Assembly (NCBI GenBank): GCA_001898625.1 | Contig: MKUP01000032.1 | Coordinates: 1-64,000 of the forward strand | Direction of reading: 5' to 3' | Length of the DNA stretch: 64,000 nt | Origin: Burkholderiales bacterium 67-32 | GTDB taxonomy: Bacteria > Pseudomonadota > Gammaproteobacteria > Burkholderiales > Burkholderiaceae_B | Shown: piece after piece, positions 1 through 8,744 of the stretch | Position numbering within the stretch: the stretch's first letter is position 1 | Layout of the letters: each line of letters begins with the position of its first letter | Program-made: the position numbers and the translations under genes | Notes under the pieces: generated by a model | Seen by the model: the letters and a program-made list of their open reading frames with translations, nothing else | The model's database searches: none | Told to the model about the DNA's origin: nothing

Positions 1-1
1 T

Positions 2-97
<96 letters not shown>

Positions 98-106
98 TGC
101 GCGCGG

Positions 107-128
107 CCGCGCCGCCCGTGCGGCGCGG
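107..128 (+). terminator. GC-only hairpin between eno and ftsB
   Basis: A perfect 9-bp stem (CCGCGCCGC paired with GCGGCGCGG) with a 4-base loop lies 9 bases after the eno stop and 17 bases before the ftsB start. No T-tract follows, so it may be a 3'-end-stabilising or partial attenuation structure for eno rather than a full intrinsic terminator. Confidence 0.4.
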
Positions 129-145
129 TCCACGGAAGAGCCTCC

Positions 146-478
146 ATGCGCCTGCTCACGCTGATAATCGCCTTGCTGCTGGTGATGATCCAGTACCCGC
201 TCTGGCTGGGCAAGGGCGGTTGGTTGCGTACTTGGGAACTCGAGCGCCAGCTCGACGCCCAGCGGCATACCAATGACGAGCTGCGCACGCGCAACGTCGC
301 GCTGGACGCCGAAGTGCGCGACTTGAAGAGCGGGACCGACGCCATCGAGGAGCGGGCCCGCTACGAACTCGGCATGCTGCGCCAGAACGAGGCCTTCGTG
401 CAGATCGTCGACACCCCGCCGGCCGGCACCGTGCCGGCCGGTGCAGCCCCGCCGGCGGCCGCTCCCCGCTCGCGTTGA
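146..478 (+). CDS. ftsB: Cell division protein FtsB (DivIC family)
   Basis: A 110-residue bitopic membrane protein of the divisome. FtsB links early and late division proteins through its complex with FtsL and FtsQ in the inner membrane. A short cytoplasmic start is followed by one membrane helix at about residues 3-19. A charged coiled coil at about 28-65 (heptad-like ELERQLDAQ and NDELRTRN) follows, and then the ARYELGMLR segment typical of the DivIC/FtsB family. The tail is rich in Ala and Pro. The ATG has a purine-rich stretch (GGAAGAG) just upstream. It sits directly behind eno, as in related genomes. Confidence 0.93.
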   Translation: MRLLTLIIALLLVMIQYPLWLGKGGWLRTWELERQLDAQRHTNDELRTRNVALDAEVRDLKSGTDAIEERARYELGMLRQNEAFVQIVDTPPAGTVPAGAAPPAAAPRSR

Positions 479-486
479 CGCCGAGC

Positions 487-1203
487 CTAGGGACCCAGCA
501 GGTCCCGGTTCCTGCCATGCTCGCGCGCCGCCGACTGCATCGGCATGGCGATCTCGCGACGTATCACCAGCAGGCCCGCCGCGCGGGCCTGTTTCACGTA
601 ATCATCGGTTTCCGAAGCGTTCGCCAACGACCGCAGCAGGGTACGCATGCCCGGCAGATAGGGGGCGTGCAGATAAGTCAGCCTCAGCACCAGCGTATTG
701 GCGTCGAACAGCGTCTGGCCCGAGCGTGGGCCGATGCCGTCGCGATAGCGCGGAAGATAGACCGTGTCGTGGTGCAGACGCTGGTAGTCGTAGTCGAGTT
801 CGCGTGGTCCGGCCGAACCGTGACGAGCAACGGAAAAATCATGGAAGCTGGCGGAAGCCGGACTGAGCTGCTCGATGCGCGCCATGCGCAGGCCGTGGGT
901 AGCGGACCACGCGCGGAGACGTTCCTGCACCGCTCGCGCCAGCGCGGCGGGGTCGGGGCGGGCTCCCACGCCCAGGGCCGGGGCCAGCGCGCGCTCGAAT
1001 GCCTGGACCATGACTGATGGGTCGGCGCCCGTGACTGTACCGACGCGGGCCGCTTCGAACAGGGCGTAACCGGCCGCTTGCCGTGTCAGCATCCAGCGGC
1101 AGGCCTCGAGCGTCGCGAAGCCCAGGAAGAGCAGCGGCAGTGCGATGACGGTGAATTCCGCCATGGCGGCACCGGCCGAGGGATGGGGAAGACGGGGTCT
1201 CAT
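487..1203 (-). CDS. TadE-like pseudopilin
   Basis: About 238 residues if begun at the ATG at 1203 (MRPRLPHP); a longer frame reaches 1251. Near the N-terminus it has a single hydrophobic segment beginning AMAEFTVIALPLLFLGF. The small residue followed by a glutamate and a helix is the TadE/TadF pseudopilin signature (processing before an E+5-like glutamate). The rest is an unrecognised extracytoplasmic domain. TadE proteins are minor pseudopilins of Flp/Tad pili, but no other tad gene is nearby, so this copy is isolated and its partner machinery is unknown. Start and role are uncertain. Confidence 0.6.
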   Translation of the reverse strand: MRPRLPHPSAGAAMAEFTVIALPLLFLGFATLEACRWMLTRQAAGYALFEAARVGTVTGADPSVMVQAFERALAPALGVGARPDPAALARAVQERLRAWSATHGLRMARIEQLSPASASFHDFSVARHGSAGPRELDYDYQRLHHDTVYLPRYRDGIGPRSGQTLFDANTLVLRLTYLHAPYLPGMRTLLRSLANASETDDYVKQARAAGLLVIRREIAMPMQSAAREHGRNRDLLGP

Positions 1204-1302
1204 GTCATGGTCCGCGAACGAGCAGCCCCCAGCTTGCAGCCCGGTTGGCAAGGCGTCGATTGTGGCGAATACGTTTCCGCATGCCGGCGATCGCCGCGCG
1301 GA

Positions 1303-2235
1303 TCAGCGTTCGCGATGCACGTGGCTCTCCAGGTTCAGTTCCAGCACCTGTCGCCGCAGCCACTGGTTGGCGGGGTCGACGTGGTTGCGGCTGTGCCAGA
1401 ACTGGCGGACGTTGATCGGCGGGACGGCGAAAGGAAGCCGGGAATAGCCGATTTCACCCGCGCCGCACAATGACAGCGCGATCACGCTGGAAACCGTCAC
1501 GATGAATGACGAGTCCCGGAGAATTTCCGAGAGCACCAGATAGCTGGGTACTTCTAGCGCGACGTCGCGCATCAGCCCCTGCCTGGCCAGTAGTTGGTCG
1601 ATGAATTCGTCGGTCTTGCTGGAGGAGACCACCAGATGGCGCCCGGCCAGGTACTCCTCCTGTGTCAGGGCCTGCCGGTCGCGGGGCCGGAATTTCCGGC
1701 CGGCCACGCATACATGATGATCGTTGAAGAGGCCTTGTTGGTAGAACCCCGTCTGCAGTTCGTGCAGGTGGCCGATGGCCAGGTCAGCGTCGCCGCTTTC
1801 CAGCAGCATCCGGTATTCGCTGCGCTGGACCTTGCCCACCCGTAGCGAGACATGGGGAGCCAACTCGTTCAGGCGCACGGACAGCCTTGGCAGGACCAGG
1901 AATTGGGATATGTCGGACATCAATAGTGTGAACGACCGATCCGAGCTGCGCGGATTGAACTGATCGGGATGTGCGAGGCGATTCTTGATGGTGTCCAGCG
2001 CCGGCAGGATGGCCTGCGCCAGCGCCTGCGCGCACGGAGTGGGGACCATGCCGCCGCCGGCTCGGACGAAAAGCGGATCGCCGCACTGTTTCCTGAGCCG
2101 CTTGAGCATGTTGCTCATAGTGGCTTGGCCGACGTTCAGGCGGCTGCCGGCGCGAGTGACATGGCGTTCGAGCCAGAGCGCCTCGAATGCCAGCAGAAGA
2201 TTGAGATCGAAATCACTACTATTCATAGGGAACAT
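1303..2235 (-). CDS. LysR-family transcriptional regulator
   Basis: 310 residues with an N-terminal winged helix-turn-helix (about residues 6-65, with LLLAFEALWLERHVTRAG and the recognition segment QATMSNMLKRLRKQ) and a C-terminal effector-binding domain. Its family binds T-N11-A sites and is usually divergently transcribed from its target. Here the divergent neighbour is a TauD-like dioxygenase followed by a Bug receptor, so it probably controls that pair in response to an unidentified acid. An in-frame ATG at 2226 is an equally possible start; neither has a clear ribosome binding site. Confidence 0.88.
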   Translation of the reverse strand: MFPMNSSDFDLNLLLAFEALWLERHVTRAGSRLNVGQATMSNMLKRLRKQCGDPLFVRAGGGMVPTPCAQALAQAILPALDTIKNRLAHPDQFNPRSSDRSFTLLMSDISQFLVLPRLSVRLNELAPHVSLRVGKVQRSEYRMLLESGDADLAIGHLHELQTGFYQQGLFNDHHVCVAGRKFRPRDRQALTQEEYLAGRHLVVSSSKTDEFIDQLLARQGLMRDVALEVPSYLVLSEILRDSSFIVTVSSVIALSLCGAGEIGYSRLPFAVPPINVRQFWHSRNHVDPANQWLRRQVLELNLESHVHRER

Positions 2236-2339
2236 AATTTACATGTCAGGACCTGGATCGACAAGCCGTTGCCAGCCTCCGTATCGTTCTGCCCTGACGC
2301 CGGGTATCCGTCCTGGCCACGACATGAAAGGAAGGCTGT

Positions 2340-3176
2340 ATGAGATTCGAAGTCAGACCGATCCGCGTGGAGTTCGGCGCAGAACTCGAAGGGTTCGATG
2401 TCCGTGATCTAGACGAGCAAGACGTCCGGAAACTGGTCGACGTACTAGCGGACAGAGGGGTGGTCGTCGCCAGGAATCAGCGCCTGGCGCCGGACGAGTT
2501 CGTTGCGTTGATGCGCCGCCTCGGGCCCCTGGAGTACAGCGTCAGGGACGAATTCCACCTGCCGGAGAATCCCGACGTCTATGTGATCTCCAACATCATG
2601 GAGAACGGCAAGTACATCGGGAATCCCTTCGACGGCTTCGGTTGGCATACCGACATGAATTTCTGCGAACGGCCCACCGCGTATACGGCGCTATACGGCC
2701 TGGAGGTACCCGAGGAAGGGGCCGACACCCGGTTTTGCAGTGCCTTTCGTGCCTATGACCTCTTGCCGGAGGAAAGACAGGCCTTCCTGCGAGGCATCCA
2801 GGTCCGGCACAGCCACGACATGCTGCATGCCACGCGCCGGAATGCTCCGCCCCTGACTGCCGAGCAACGGGCCCGGGCCCCCGACGTGGTGCATCCCCTC
2901 GTGCGGACACACCCGCATAGCGGTCGCAGGTGCGTCTATCTCGGACCCAAATGCGCCGTGCCGCTGGGCATGGCGGAAGAAGAGGGGATACGCCTCTTGG
3001 ATGAATTGCTGGCGCTGGCGACCGATCCCGGGCACGTGTATTCCCATCGATGGCGGGTCCGTGACTTGGTCATCTGGGACAATCGCGGCATGCTTCACTG
3101 CGCCACGGAATACGATCGGCAGAAGTACCGGCGTCTGCTGCACCGCGTGACGGTAGGCGGCGAGCGGCCTTTCTGA
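2340..3176 (+). CDS. TauD/TfdA-family Fe(II)/2-oxoglutarate dioxygenase
   Basis: 278 residues. The family hydroxylates small substrates (taurine, 2,4-D and others) using 2-oxoglutarate, O2 and ferrous iron. The iron triad is visible as H-x-D in GFGWHTDMNF (about residue 102) and the distal His in RGMLHCATEYD (about 251). The 2-oxoglutarate-binding Arg follows in RLLHRVTV. The stop overlaps the first possible start of a Bug receptor (TGATG), so the two form an operon, with a LysR gene divergent upstream. The substrate cannot be read from sequence; import of a carboxylate followed by its oxidation is an inference. Confidence 0.85.
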   Translation: MRFEVRPIRVEFGAELEGFDVRDLDEQDVRKLVDVLADRGVVVARNQRLAPDEFVALMRRLGPLEYSVRDEFHLPENPDVYVISNIMENGKYIGNPFDGFGWHTDMNFCERPTAYTALYGLEVPEEGADTRFCSAFRAYDLLPEERQAFLRGIQVRHSHDMLHATRRNAPPLTAEQRARAPDVVHPLVRTHPHSGRRCVYLGPKCAVPLGMAEEEGIRLLDELLALATDPGHVYSHRWRVRDLVIWDNRGMLHCATEYDRQKYRRLLHRVTVGGERPF

Positions 3177-3190
3177 TGGAGCGCAATGCC

Positions 3191-4162
3191 ATGACGACGA
3201 TACGAATCCTGCGATGTCTTTTCCTCGTGGCGGCGGTCTGTTGTGCCGGCTATGCCGCGGCGCAATCCTATCCCGCCAGGCCCATACGCCTGGTCGTTCC
3301 CTATCCCCCCGGCGGACCGACCGATGTAGTGGGCAGGCTGGTGGCCGCCGGGTTGCAGGAGAAGCTGCGCCAGACCGTGGTGGTGGAGAACCGCCCCGGC
3401 GCCGCTTCCAACATCGGCGCGGAATATGTGGCGGACGCCGCTCCCGATGGCTATACCGTGCTCTTCGGAACGAACGTGACCTTTGCCGTGAATCCGCACC
3501 TGTATGCCGGCCTGCGCTTCAATGCAGCCAGGGATTTCGCACCCATCGCACCGGTGGCGCACACGCCGACCGTTCTGGTCGTGAACATGGGGCTTCCGGT
3601 CAGGAGCGTGGCTGAACTCGTGGCCTATGCGCGCGCGCATCCGGGCAAGCTGAAATACGGCTCCTTCGGCAATGGCACTATCGGTCACCTGGCGGGGGTG
3701 CAGCTTGCCGCGTTGGCGGGCATCGATATCCTGCACATTCCCTACAAGGGGTCCGCGCAGGCCAACACCGATTTGATCGGCGGCCATATCGACATGGTGT
3801 TCGATACGATCGTCACCGGGCTACCCAACGCGAAGGCGGGCAAGGTCCGGGTGCTGGCCGTGACGAGCGCCGGTCGCTCCCCGATCGCCCCAGACCTGCC
3901 CAGCCTGTCCGAGACCGTACCGGGCTACGAACAATCGGGCTGGTATGGCGTGGTGGCGCCGAAAGGGACACCGACAGGCATCCTCGACATACTGCACGAG
4001 GCGGTACAGGGCGTAGTGGCGCAGCCCGAGGTGCGAGCCCGGCTGCAGTCATTGGGCACGACTCCGATGCTGCTTGGAAGAGACGCGTTTGCCGCCTTTA
4101 TCCAGGAGGAGGCGGCCAGGTCCGGGCAGATGATCCACCGTTTCGGCGTGCGTCCGGATTAG
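3191..4162 (+). CDS. Bug-family periplasmic solute receptor (TctC-like)
   Basis: A secreted receptor of the tripartite tricarboxylate transporter family, over-represented in Bordetella relatives. A cleavable signal peptide (RILRCLFLVAAVCCAGYAAAQ) is followed by the family opening YPARPIRLVVPYPPGG and later ENRPGAASNIG. Full-length mature domain of about 300 residues. I prefer the ATG at 3191, which has GGAG 9 bases upstream; the ATG at 3176 overlaps the stop of the dioxygenase. No TctA/TctB membrane subunits are nearby, so it must share a permease or act as an orphan sensor. Confidence 0.88.
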   Translation: MTTIRILRCLFLVAAVCCAGYAAAQSYPARPIRLVVPYPPGGPTDVVGRLVAAGLQEKLRQTVVVENRPGAASNIGAEYVADAAPDGYTVLFGTNVTFAVNPHLYAGLRFNAARDFAPIAPVAHTPTVLVVNMGLPVRSVAELVAYARAHPGKLKYGSFGNGTIGHLAGVQLAALAGIDILHIPYKGSAQANTDLIGGHIDMVFDTIVTGLPNAKAGKVRVLAVTSAGRSPIAPDLPSLSETVPGYEQSGWYGVVAPKGTPTGILDILHEAVQGVVAQPEVRARLQSLGTTPMLLGRDAFAAFIQEEAARSGQMIHRFGVRPD

Positions 4163-4183
4163 GCCCGTGGGAGGAGGACCGCG

Positions 4184-5110
4184 TCAGTGCCGCGCTTCGC
4201 TCTGGTGCCGCACCTTGGCCGACGCGTTCGCGAACAGCTCCGCGCAATCGACCGGGTCGAACTCGAAGCTTTTCACGCAGTAATCGCAATTGATCTGGAC
4301 GCGTCCCTGTTCGGCCAGGATGTCGTCGATTTCTTCCCTGCCCAGGCGCAGCAGCACGTCGGCCACCTTTTCGCGCGAGCAGGTGCAGCGGTAGGACACG
4401 GCGGTCGGTTCGAAGGTCCGCAGGGTTTCCTGCCAGTACAGGCGCCGGATCAGCGCGTCGGGCGTCAGCGTGAGCAATTCCTCGGACTTGATCGTCTCGG
4501 CCAGGATCTGGGCGCGCTCCCAGGTGTCGTCCGCGACCGAGGCGGGCTCGGACGTCGTCTTGCCGCCGTGGCGAGGCAGTTGTTGCAGCAGCACGCCGGC
4601 GGCGCAGCCGGTGTCGGCGGCGAGCCAGATGCGCGTCTGCAGTTGTTCGGAAGCCAGCATGTAGTGCTCCAGCGCCTGGGCCACCGATTCACCCTGCAGG
4701 GCGACGATGCCCTGGTAGGGCTGTTGGCCGGGCAGGCGGTCCTGCGGATCCAGCACCACCGAGAAGCGGCCGCCGCCGTGGGGGTTCAGCAGGCTCTGGA
4801 AGGTGCCGTCGTCGGGCACCGCGTGGCCTTCGCGCAGCTTGACCGTTGCCCGCATGCCCAGGTCGGCGTGGCATTCCACGACGATCAGGCCGATGGGGCC
4901 ATCGCCCTGCAATTGCAGCACCACGGTGCCGTTGAACTTGATGTTGGCGGCCAGCAGCGCACTGGCCGCGACGAGTTCGCCGAGCAGCTTCTGGACGGCG
5001 GACGGATAGTCGTGCCGCGCCTGGATTTCCTTCCAGGTTTCACGGATGGACACGACTTCGGCCCGGACCGTCTGGTCCTCGAACAGGTATTTCTGGAGTT
5101 GATCGGACAA
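4184..5110 (-). CDS. hslO: Redox-regulated chaperone Hsp33
   Basis: 308 residues, normal length. Hsp33 is a cytosolic holdase activated by oxidative unfolding when its C-terminal cysteines lose zinc. The four zinc ligands are present as C-x-C at 242/244 and C-x-x-C at 275/278. The body matches the family (LVAASALLAANIKFNG). The start is a TTG preceded by GAGGAAG seven bases upstream, an unusual start choice. It is convergent with the Bug gene and divergent from the DUF455 gene. Confidence 0.95.
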   Translation of the reverse strand: MSDQLQKYLFEDQTVRAEVVSIRETWKEIQARHDYPSAVQKLLGELVAASALLAANIKFNGTVVLQLQGDGPIGLIVVECHADLGMRATVKLREGHAVPDDGTFQSLLNPHGGGRFSVVLDPQDRLPGQQPYQGIVALQGESVAQALEHYMLASEQLQTRIWLAADTGCAAGVLLQQLPRHGGKTTSEPASVADDTWERAQILAETIKSEELLTLTPDALIRRLYWQETLRTFEPTAVSYRCTCSREKVADVLLRLGREEIDDILAEQGRVQINCDYCVKSFEFDPVDCAELFANASAKVRHQSEARH

Positions 5111-5169
5111 GAAGACTTCCTCGGAAAAAATGGGCGGCTGCGGCGGGCGCCTGGACCGGCCATTCTACA

Positions 5170-6006
5170 ATGCACCCCATGAGTGCTGAATTGGAACTGC
5201 GGCAGGCCGCCTGTGCGCTGCTGGTCCTGGATGACCCGGCTGGGAAGGCCGCCGGTACCCGCGAACTGGCGGCCATGTCTGTATATGTGGACGCGGGCCG
5301 CGTCTTGCAAGAGCCCGATGGGGTCCCGGGCCGCCCGGCCAAGCCGCCGCTGGTGTCACCGCGCGACGTGCCGGGGCGGGGCGTGGCCTCGGTCCAGGCG
5401 CGGGCGGCGCTGCTGCACGCGCTGGCCCACATCGAGTTCAACGCGATCAACCTGGCGCTGGACGCGGTCTGGCGTTTTGCGGACATGCCCCAGGACTACT
5501 ATCGGGACTGGCTCAAGGTAGCCGGCGAGGAAGCCCTGCATTTCACCCTGCTGGCGGAGCACCTGCGCGTTCTGGGCCACGCCTACGGCGATTTTCCCGC
5601 CCACGACGGGCTGTGGCAGATGGCCGAGCGGACCCGGCTCGACGCGCTGGCCCGGATGGCGCTGGTGCCGCGTACGCTGGAGGCGCGGGGCCTGGACGTC
5701 AGCCCGGCGATACGCGCCAAGCTGGCGGGCGCGGGGGACGCGGCGGCGGCCGGCATCCTGGACATCATCCTGCGCGACGAGATCGGCCACGTGGCCATCG
5801 GCAATCGCTGGTACCGGTACCTGTGCGAGCGCGAGGGCGTGGATCCTGTCGAGCACTATGCGGTGCTGGCCCGGCGCTACGACGCGCCAGGCCAGTTCGG
5901 TCCGTTCAATTTCCCCGCCCGCCGGGCGGCGGGCTTTACGGAAGCGGAGCTGCGCTCGCTGGAGCAGTCGGCCATTTCCGGCCGCGATCGTCCTCGATCT
6001 GCCTGA
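5170..6006 (+). CDS. DUF455 family ferritin-like protein
   Basis: 278 residues of the DUF455 family, a ferritin-like four-helix fold with predicted di-metal site. Metal-ligand-type motifs are visible: AHIEFNAINLALD, then AGEEALHFTLL, and near the end RDEIGHVAIGNRWY, giving the repeated E-x-x-H pattern of di-iron helices. The biochemical role of the family is not firmly known; tRNA- or membrane-modifying oxidation has been suggested for relatives but nothing here decides it. Its last 71 bases overlap the 3' end of the convergent acyl-CoA synthetase gene. Confidence 0.8.
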   Translation: MHPMSAELELRQAACALLVLDDPAGKAAGTRELAAMSVYVDAGRVLQEPDGVPGRPAKPPLVSPRDVPGRGVASVQARAALLHALAHIEFNAINLALDAVWRFADMPQDYYRDWLKVAGEEALHFTLLAEHLRVLGHAYGDFPAHDGLWQMAERTRLDALARMALVPRTLEARGLDVSPAIRAKLAGAGDAAAAGILDIILRDEIGHVAIGNRWYRYLCEREGVDPVEHYAVLARRYDAPGQFGPFNFPARRAAGFTEAELRSLEQSAISGRDRPRSA

Positions 6007-7624
6007 GCGCCTGGCGCCGGATCTTGCCCGACGGGGTCAGCGGCAGGGCCTCGACGAACTCGATGTCCTTGGGGGCGCCGTTCTGGCCGAGCTGGGCGCA
6101 GGCGTGCGACAGCAGGGCCTCCCGCAGGGCCGCCTCGCGTCCGGCCTTGTCCTGTTCCGGCACGGCCAGGGCGACGACATAGGCCTTGATGCCGCTGCCA
6201 TCAGGCGTCGGCACGACCACCGCATCGGCCACCTCGGGGTGCTGGGTCAGGCAGTCCTCGATCGGCCCGGGCGCCACCAGGCGGCTGCCGAGCTGGAACA
6301 TTTCGTCCAGGCGCCCCACGTACCAGAGGTAGCCGTCGGCATCCTGCCGGGCGAGATCGCCCGTGCGATGCCAGGTGCCGCTGACCGGCCGCCCGGTTTC
6401 CTCGCCCCGCCAGTAGCCGGCGAAGAACGAGGGATCGGGATGGCCGTGGATGTCGTAGCGGTTGACGGCGATTTCGCCATGTTCGCCGGTGGCGACCGGC
6501 CGGCCCAGGGCATCGACGATGGCGATCTGGTGGCCGGGGTAGGGCTTGCCCAGGCTGCCCGCCCGGGCGGGCCATTTCTGGCTGCTCTGGCCGATGACGG
6601 TGCCGATCTCGACCTGGCTGAAGGTCTCGTTGGGTTCGACCCCCAGCGCGGTCTTGCACTGCTCGAACAGCGCCGCGCCCAGCGAGGTATCCGTGGCCGT
6701 GATGGCGCGCAGGGCCAGCCGGTGGCGCTCGGCGGGCCGGGGCACGGCCTTGAGCAGCCGGCGCAGGTCGCGGGTGGTCAGCGCGACGTTGGTGACGCGG
6801 TAGCGTTCCAGCATGGCGAACGTCGCTGCGGGATTCGGTGGCTGGCGCATGGCCACAATGGGTTGGCCGAAATACAGGCCAGGCAGCACCGCGCCGAACA
6901 GGCCGTGGGGGCTGCCCCATTCGGAGGCCGTCCACAGGACGTCGGCGGGCTGGGGGAACCAGTTCTGGGCGGCCACGAAGCCGGGCAGGTTGCCGATCAG
7001 GGTGGCGTGGGGCAGGACCACGCCCTTGGGCACGCTGCCCGCGCCTGCCGTATAGAGCAGCAGCGCGGGGTCGGAGGCCGAGGTGGGGTGCATGTCGAAG
7101 GCACTTTCCTGGCGGGCGAGCAGCGTGCGCCAGGAAAGGACCCGCTCGTCGTCCAGGTCGATGCCGACCGTCTGGCGCAGCAGGGGACAGTGCTCGGTGG
7201 CCGGCAGCAGGGCCGCCGCGGCGGTGCCGTCGACGATGGCGATCCGGGCTTCGCTGTCGCGCAGCCGCTGTTCGTAGGTCTGGGCGTTCAGCGCGACCGA
7301 CAGCGGGACGGTGATGGCGCCCATCTGGTAGACGGCGATATGGGCGACGATGGCTTCGGGACGCTGGGGCAGGGCGATCGCGACGCGGTCGCCGCGCTGC
7401 ACGCCCATGCGGCGCAGGCCATTGGAGAAGCGGTTGGCGTATTCGTGCAGGCGGCCATAAGTCCAGACTTCGCGCCGTCCTTCGGCATCTTCGGCGTAGA
7501 TCGCGATGCGGCGGGCATCGGCGCTGGTGACGGTCCAGCGGCGGCAGCAGACATCGGCGATGTTCAGGCGTTGCGGGACCCACCAACGGAACGTGGTGTA
7601 GAGTGCCTGGTACTGGTCTTCCAT
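5936..7624 (-). CDS. AMP-binding acyl-CoA synthetase-like enzyme
   Basis: 562 residues of the ANL superfamily, which activates a carboxylic acid as acyl-AMP and transfers it to CoA. The phosphate-binding loop at residues 191-201 (YTAGAGSVPKG) is atypical: the usual Ser/Thr-Gly-Thr-Thr-Gly is degenerate though the PKG end is kept. Also visible are GTWHRTGDLARQDADGY (hinge region) and the C-terminal lysine motif LPLTPSGKIRR. The closest general type is the medium-chain or benzoate-CoA ligase group. GGAGGG precedes the ATG. Substrate unknown. Confidence 0.82.
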   Translation of the reverse strand: MEDQYQALYTTFRWWVPQRLNIADVCCRRWTVTSADARRIAIYAEDAEGRREVWTYGRLHEYANRFSNGLRRMGVQRGDRVAIALPQRPEAIVAHIAVYQMGAITVPLSVALNAQTYEQRLRDSEARIAIVDGTAAAALLPATEHCPLLRQTVGIDLDDERVLSWRTLLARQESAFDMHPTSASDPALLLYTAGAGSVPKGVVLPHATLIGNLPGFVAAQNWFPQPADVLWTASEWGSPHGLFGAVLPGLYFGQPIVAMRQPPNPAATFAMLERYRVTNVALTTRDLRRLLKAVPRPAERHRLALRAITATDTSLGAALFEQCKTALGVEPNETFSQVEIGTVIGQSSQKWPARAGSLGKPYPGHQIAIVDALGRPVATGEHGEIAVNRYDIHGHPDPSFFAGYWRGEETGRPVSGTWHRTGDLARQDADGYLWYVGRLDEMFQLGSRLVAPGPIEDCLTQHPEVADAVVVPTPDGSGIKAYVVALAVPEQDKAGREAALREALLSHACAQLGQNGAPKDIEFVEALPLTPSGKIRRQALRQIEDDRGRKWPTAPASAAPLP

Positions 7625-7811
7625 AACCCTCCGCTGGATTCAGGATCTGGTCCGGCCAGGTCGGCGGACGGGGTTCGCTGCGTTATATAGCAATCATTAC
7701 TGACCTGACCGATAACCGCAATGGCTTTGGTGCTCGCGGCACGAGGGCAAGGTGCCCCGCCGGCCCCGTTTTTCCGCGGGTTTTCCTCCAATTTCCCCTA
7801 ATTGTCGATAA

Positions 7812-8744
7812 ATGATCATGTACGAGCCGTTTGTAGCCCCGCGATCGGAGTATCTGGATGTTCGGGGTTTGCGTCACCATTTTCGTCATTGGGGCGACAG
7901 CGGCGCGCCGGTGCTGCTGGCGCTTCACGGTTGGATGGATTCGTCGGCTTCGTTCCAGTTCGTGGCCGACCGGCTGGCGGGTGATTTCCATGTGGTGGCG
8001 CCGGACTGGCGCGGCTTCGGCAGGACGCAGTGGGGCGGGGGCGATTGCTACGAGGTCGGCGAATACCTGGGTGACCTGGACGCGTTCTGCCGTCATCTGT
8101 CGCCTTCTTCCCCTGTTTTGCTGTTAGGGCACAGCATGGGCGGCAACATGGCCATGCTGTATGCAGGCGTACGCCCCGAACGTGTGGCGGCGGTGGTCAA
8201 CCTGGAAGGGATGGGGCTGTCGGCGCAGCCGGCCGATGCGGCGCCAGGCCGGCTGCGCCAATGGATGGACCAGATCGTGGCCGGCGCGCGGCTGGGCGAC
8301 TACGACAGCCTCGACGCCTATGCGCAGCGCCTGATGCGGGACAATTCCAGGCTGGACGCCGCGAAGGCGTTGTTCCTGGCCCGCGAGAACGGCTGCGCCG
8401 AAGGAGAGCGGTGGCGGCTGCGCGCCGACCCCGTCCACAAGATCGTCAATCGTGTCCTTTACCGGCTGGAAGAGGTGCTGGCCTGCTGGCGCGAGATCAC
8501 GGCGCCGGTGCTGTGGGTGGAGGCGGCCGACAGCGCCGTCCGCAGCCGGGCATTGGCGGAGCCGGGCTACGAGGACAGGCTGGCCTGCGTTGCTTCGCTG
8601 CAACGGGCGATGGTCGCCGATGCCGGCCACATGCTGCACCAGGATCGTCCGGCCGAGGTGGCGCAACTCGTAGCAGATTTCCTGGCACGGGTGGCGCCGG
8701 TGCCGGGTGGCCGTCCTACAATGGGAACATGGAATCCGTCCTGA
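7812..8744 (+). CDS. Alpha/beta hydrolase
   Basis: 310 residues of the alpha/beta-hydrolase fold. The nucleophile elbow is GHSMGG (Ser108), the oxyanion region is LALHGWMDSSASF, and the catalytic His lies in DAGHMLHQD near the C-terminus. Asp comes from the strand VLWVEAADS. No signal peptide, so cytosolic. It overlaps the next gene (PHP phosphoesterase) by 16 bases, implying co-transcription. Substrate unknown; esterase or lactonase activity is possible. Confidence 0.82.
   Translation: MIMYEPFVAPRSEYLDVRGLRHHFRHWGDSGAPVLLALHGWMDSSASFQFVADRLAGDFHVVAPDWRGFGRTQWGGGDCYEVGEYLGDLDAFCRHLSPSSPVLLLGHSMGGNMAMLYAGVRPERVAAVVNLEGMGLSAQPADAAPGRLRQWMDQIVAGARLGDYDSLDAYAQRLMRDNSRLDAAKALFLARENGCAEGERWRLRADPVHKIVNRVLYRLEEVLACWREITAPVLWVEAADSAVRSRALAEPGYEDRLACVASLQRAMVADAGHMLHQDRPAEVAQLVADFLARVAPVPGGRPTMGTWNPS

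Noticed and set aside
5858-7690. 610-codon plus-strand frame opposite the acyl-CoA synthetase
   Set aside because: Antisense shadow with repetitive Gly/Ala/Arg composition.
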